DNA from: DATKEH01 sp035546355
Lineage (GTDB): Bacteria; Acidobacteriota; Thermoanaerobaculia; Multivoradales; JAIOJS01
Reading direction: 5' to 3'
DNA: 7,353 nt
Assembly: GCA_035546355.1 (NCBI GenBank)
Contig: DATKEH010000267.1
Coordinates: forward strand, 1-7,353
Shown piece after piece: positions 6,765 to 7,353 of the stretch (positions are counted from its first letter, which is position 1; each line of letters starts with the position of its first letter). A model generated the notes under the pieces. It was not told the DNA's origin. It saw nothing but the letters and a program-made list of their open reading frames with translations, and made no database searches. Position numbers and translations under genes: made by a program.

Positions 6765-6842
6765 GTAGGGGCGGGGCTCCGGCCCCGCTACCCGGGCCGG
6801 CGCGGCGGCCGGCCCCTACGCCCGGCGGCGGCCAGGGCGGTC
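6765..6842 (+). repeat. Hairpin repeat array, unit 2
   Basis: Second tandem unit, 78 bases against 76 for unit 1. GTAGGGGC (6765-6772) and GCCCCTAC (6812-6819) are the ends; the inner stem GCGGGGC / GCCCCGC (6771-6777 with 6782-6788) has a TCCG loop. The block after the right end begins with the same 15 bases as in unit 1 (GCCCGGCGGCGGCCA). The eight bases before this unit (GGCGCGAC, 6757-6764) repeat those before unit 1, which are coding. Confidence 0.85.
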
Positions 6843-6868
6843 GTAGGGGCGGGGCTCCGGCCCCGCCC
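6843..6868 (+). repeat. Hairpin repeat array, partial unit 3
   Basis: Only the left part of the unit is present: GTAGGGGC followed by a perfect 9-base-pair stem GGGCGGGGC / GCCCCGCCC (6847-6855 with 6860-6868) around a TCCG loop. The GCCCCTAC right end is missing. As the last strong hairpin between the convergent serine hydrolase and amidase genes it could limit read-through in both directions, but there is no T-tract on either side. Confidence 0.75.
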
Positions 6869-6944
6869 GAGCGAGGGTGCGTGGTCCCGCCGGGCCGGCG
6901 CTCCCCGCCCGCAGAGAGAGGGTCGGGGTGAGGGGTCCTGTCTC
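6869..6944. other. Intergenic stretch with a second, GAGGGTCGGGGTGAGGG-type repeat
   Basis: No gene is visible here. The part at about 6898-6936 (GCTCCCC...AGAGAGAGGGTCGGGGTGAGGGG) resembles, from memory, the common intergenic repeat of several proteobacterial genomes built on CTCTCCC hairpins followed by GGTTGGGGTGAGGG. The hairpin arm here is degenerate. It is unrelated to the GTAGGGGC units to its left. The amidase stop codon follows at 6945-6947. Confidence 0.4.
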
Positions 6945-7353
6945 CTAACCCTCGCGCAACGCCTGCCGCAGCCGCCGCAGGAAGCGCCGCCCCGGGTCCA
7001 CCTTCTCGGTGCGGTACCCGGGTAGCGCCTCGTAGAACAGCGCGTGCGCCGGGTGCCCCTGCCGCTCGACGTCGCGGTACTCGCGGTGGCCGATCAGGTA
7101 GTCGATCGTCGGGTACTTCGCCGCCAAATGCCGCACCAGCGCCACGTTGGCCAGCAGCTGCGCCTCGGTGAGCGGCGCCGCCGCCGCCCGGTCGCCCAGG
7201 TCGCCGTCGCCGACGTTCTCGATGCCGATGGCGACGTGGTTGAGGCCGATGGTGTGGCGCGCCATCGCCGTCTCGGGGTAGAGCGAGTAGATGGCCCCGT
7301 CGCGGTCGACGACGAACTGGATGCCGACGTTGAGCGCACCGTGGCGGCCGATC
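6945..7353 (-). CDS. N-acetylmuramoyl-L-alanine amidase (Amidase_2/AmpD-like), C-terminal part
   Basis: Read on the minus strand, the frame is open to the right edge, so the N-terminus lies outside; the ATG at 7265 is internal because the preceding codons (GALNVGIQFVVDRDGAIYSL) already belong to the domain. The 135 visible residues contain the fold's core: the FVVDRDG strand-turn, NHVAIGIENVG with the conserved Glu after IGI (catalytic Glu in AmpD), LIGHREYRD with the second zinc His (7086-7088) and KVDPG with the zinc Asp (6996-6998). The first zinc His would be upstream, outside the window. Such enzymes cut the bond between N-acetylmuramic acid and L-Ala of peptidoglycan stem peptides. The gap between zinc His and Asp is 30 residues instead of about 10 in AmpD. 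Whether it is exported cannot be seen. It faces the serine hydrolase gene tail to tail. Confidence 0.85.
   Translation of the reverse strand, partial: IGRHGALNVGIQFVVDRDGAIYSLYPETAMARHTIGLNHVAIGIENVGDGDLGDRAAAAPLTEAQLLANVALVRHLAAKYPTIDYLIGHREYRDVERQGHPAHALFYEALPGYRTEKVDPGRRFLRRLRQALREG

Noticed and set aside
6689..6868. CRISPR array
   Set aside because: The 76- and 78-base units follow each other with repeated, not unique, intervening sequence, and no cas genes are present.
6689..6868. Standard intrinsic terminator between the convergent genes
   Set aside because: The hairpins are strong but none is followed by a T-tract on either strand; only a weaker role in read-through or mRNA protection is suggested.
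5516..6931. Second plus-strand open frame overlapping the serine hydrolase gene
   Set aside because: Its translation is an Arg/Gly/Pro-rich shadow without motifs; the overlapping frame carries SxxK, SDN and the lipobox.

Overview
The window is a very G+C-rich stretch of a bacterial genome, with third codon positions almost always G or C. Its envelope genes point to a Gram-negative-type cell: an outer-membrane barrel, a Sec-exported cupredoxin and a lipoprotein. No sequence here fixes the phylum. The cupredoxin type, the 'leaderless' -10 signal and the codon use fit Acidobacteriota (Thermoanaerobaculia-like) or a similar high-G+C lineage, but that is a guess from memory. I see no rRNA, tRNA, CRISPR array, transposase or phage gene.

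Layout. (1) 2-2637, plus strand: the 3' part of a predicted outer-membrane beta-barrel gene, then, 17 bases on and behind a strong Shine-Dalgarno, a 665-residue exported protein with a type I copper (plastocyanin-like) domain, two Calx-beta repeats and an unrecognised C-terminal region of about 300 residues. (2) 2634-2721: a hairpin repeat that overlaps the stop codon, then a compact extended -10 promoter placed for leaderless transcription. (3) 2722-6692, plus strand: a tight three-gene operon made of an APC-family amino-acid transporter, diaminopimelate decarboxylase (lysA) and a lipoprotein serine hydrolase of the class A beta-lactamase-like fold. The spacings are 3 bases and then a 4-base GTGA start/stop overlap. 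(4) 6689-6944: a tandem array of the same hairpin repeat family and a second, different G-rich repeat, lying between convergent genes. (5) 6945-7353, minus strand: the C-terminal part of a zinc N-acetylmuramoyl-L-alanine amidase (Amidase_2/AmpD-like fold).

How the genes may work together. LysA turns meso-diaminopimelate, a peptidoglycan precursor, into lysine. The transporter probably moves an amino acid. The serine hydrolase and amidase have folds that act on peptides or peptidoglycan. The right half could therefore be a lysine/cell-wall neighbourhood, although lysA is the only assignment with firm substrate identity. The left pair looks like a separate envelope/redox unit.

The most unusual material is non-coding. 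A semi-palindromic element with GTAGGGGC/GCCCCTAC ends occurs once at 2634 and in about two and a half tandem units at 6689-6868. It supplies the TAG stop codon of two unrelated genes, and copies from the two sites differ by paired, compensatory changes in the hairpin stem.
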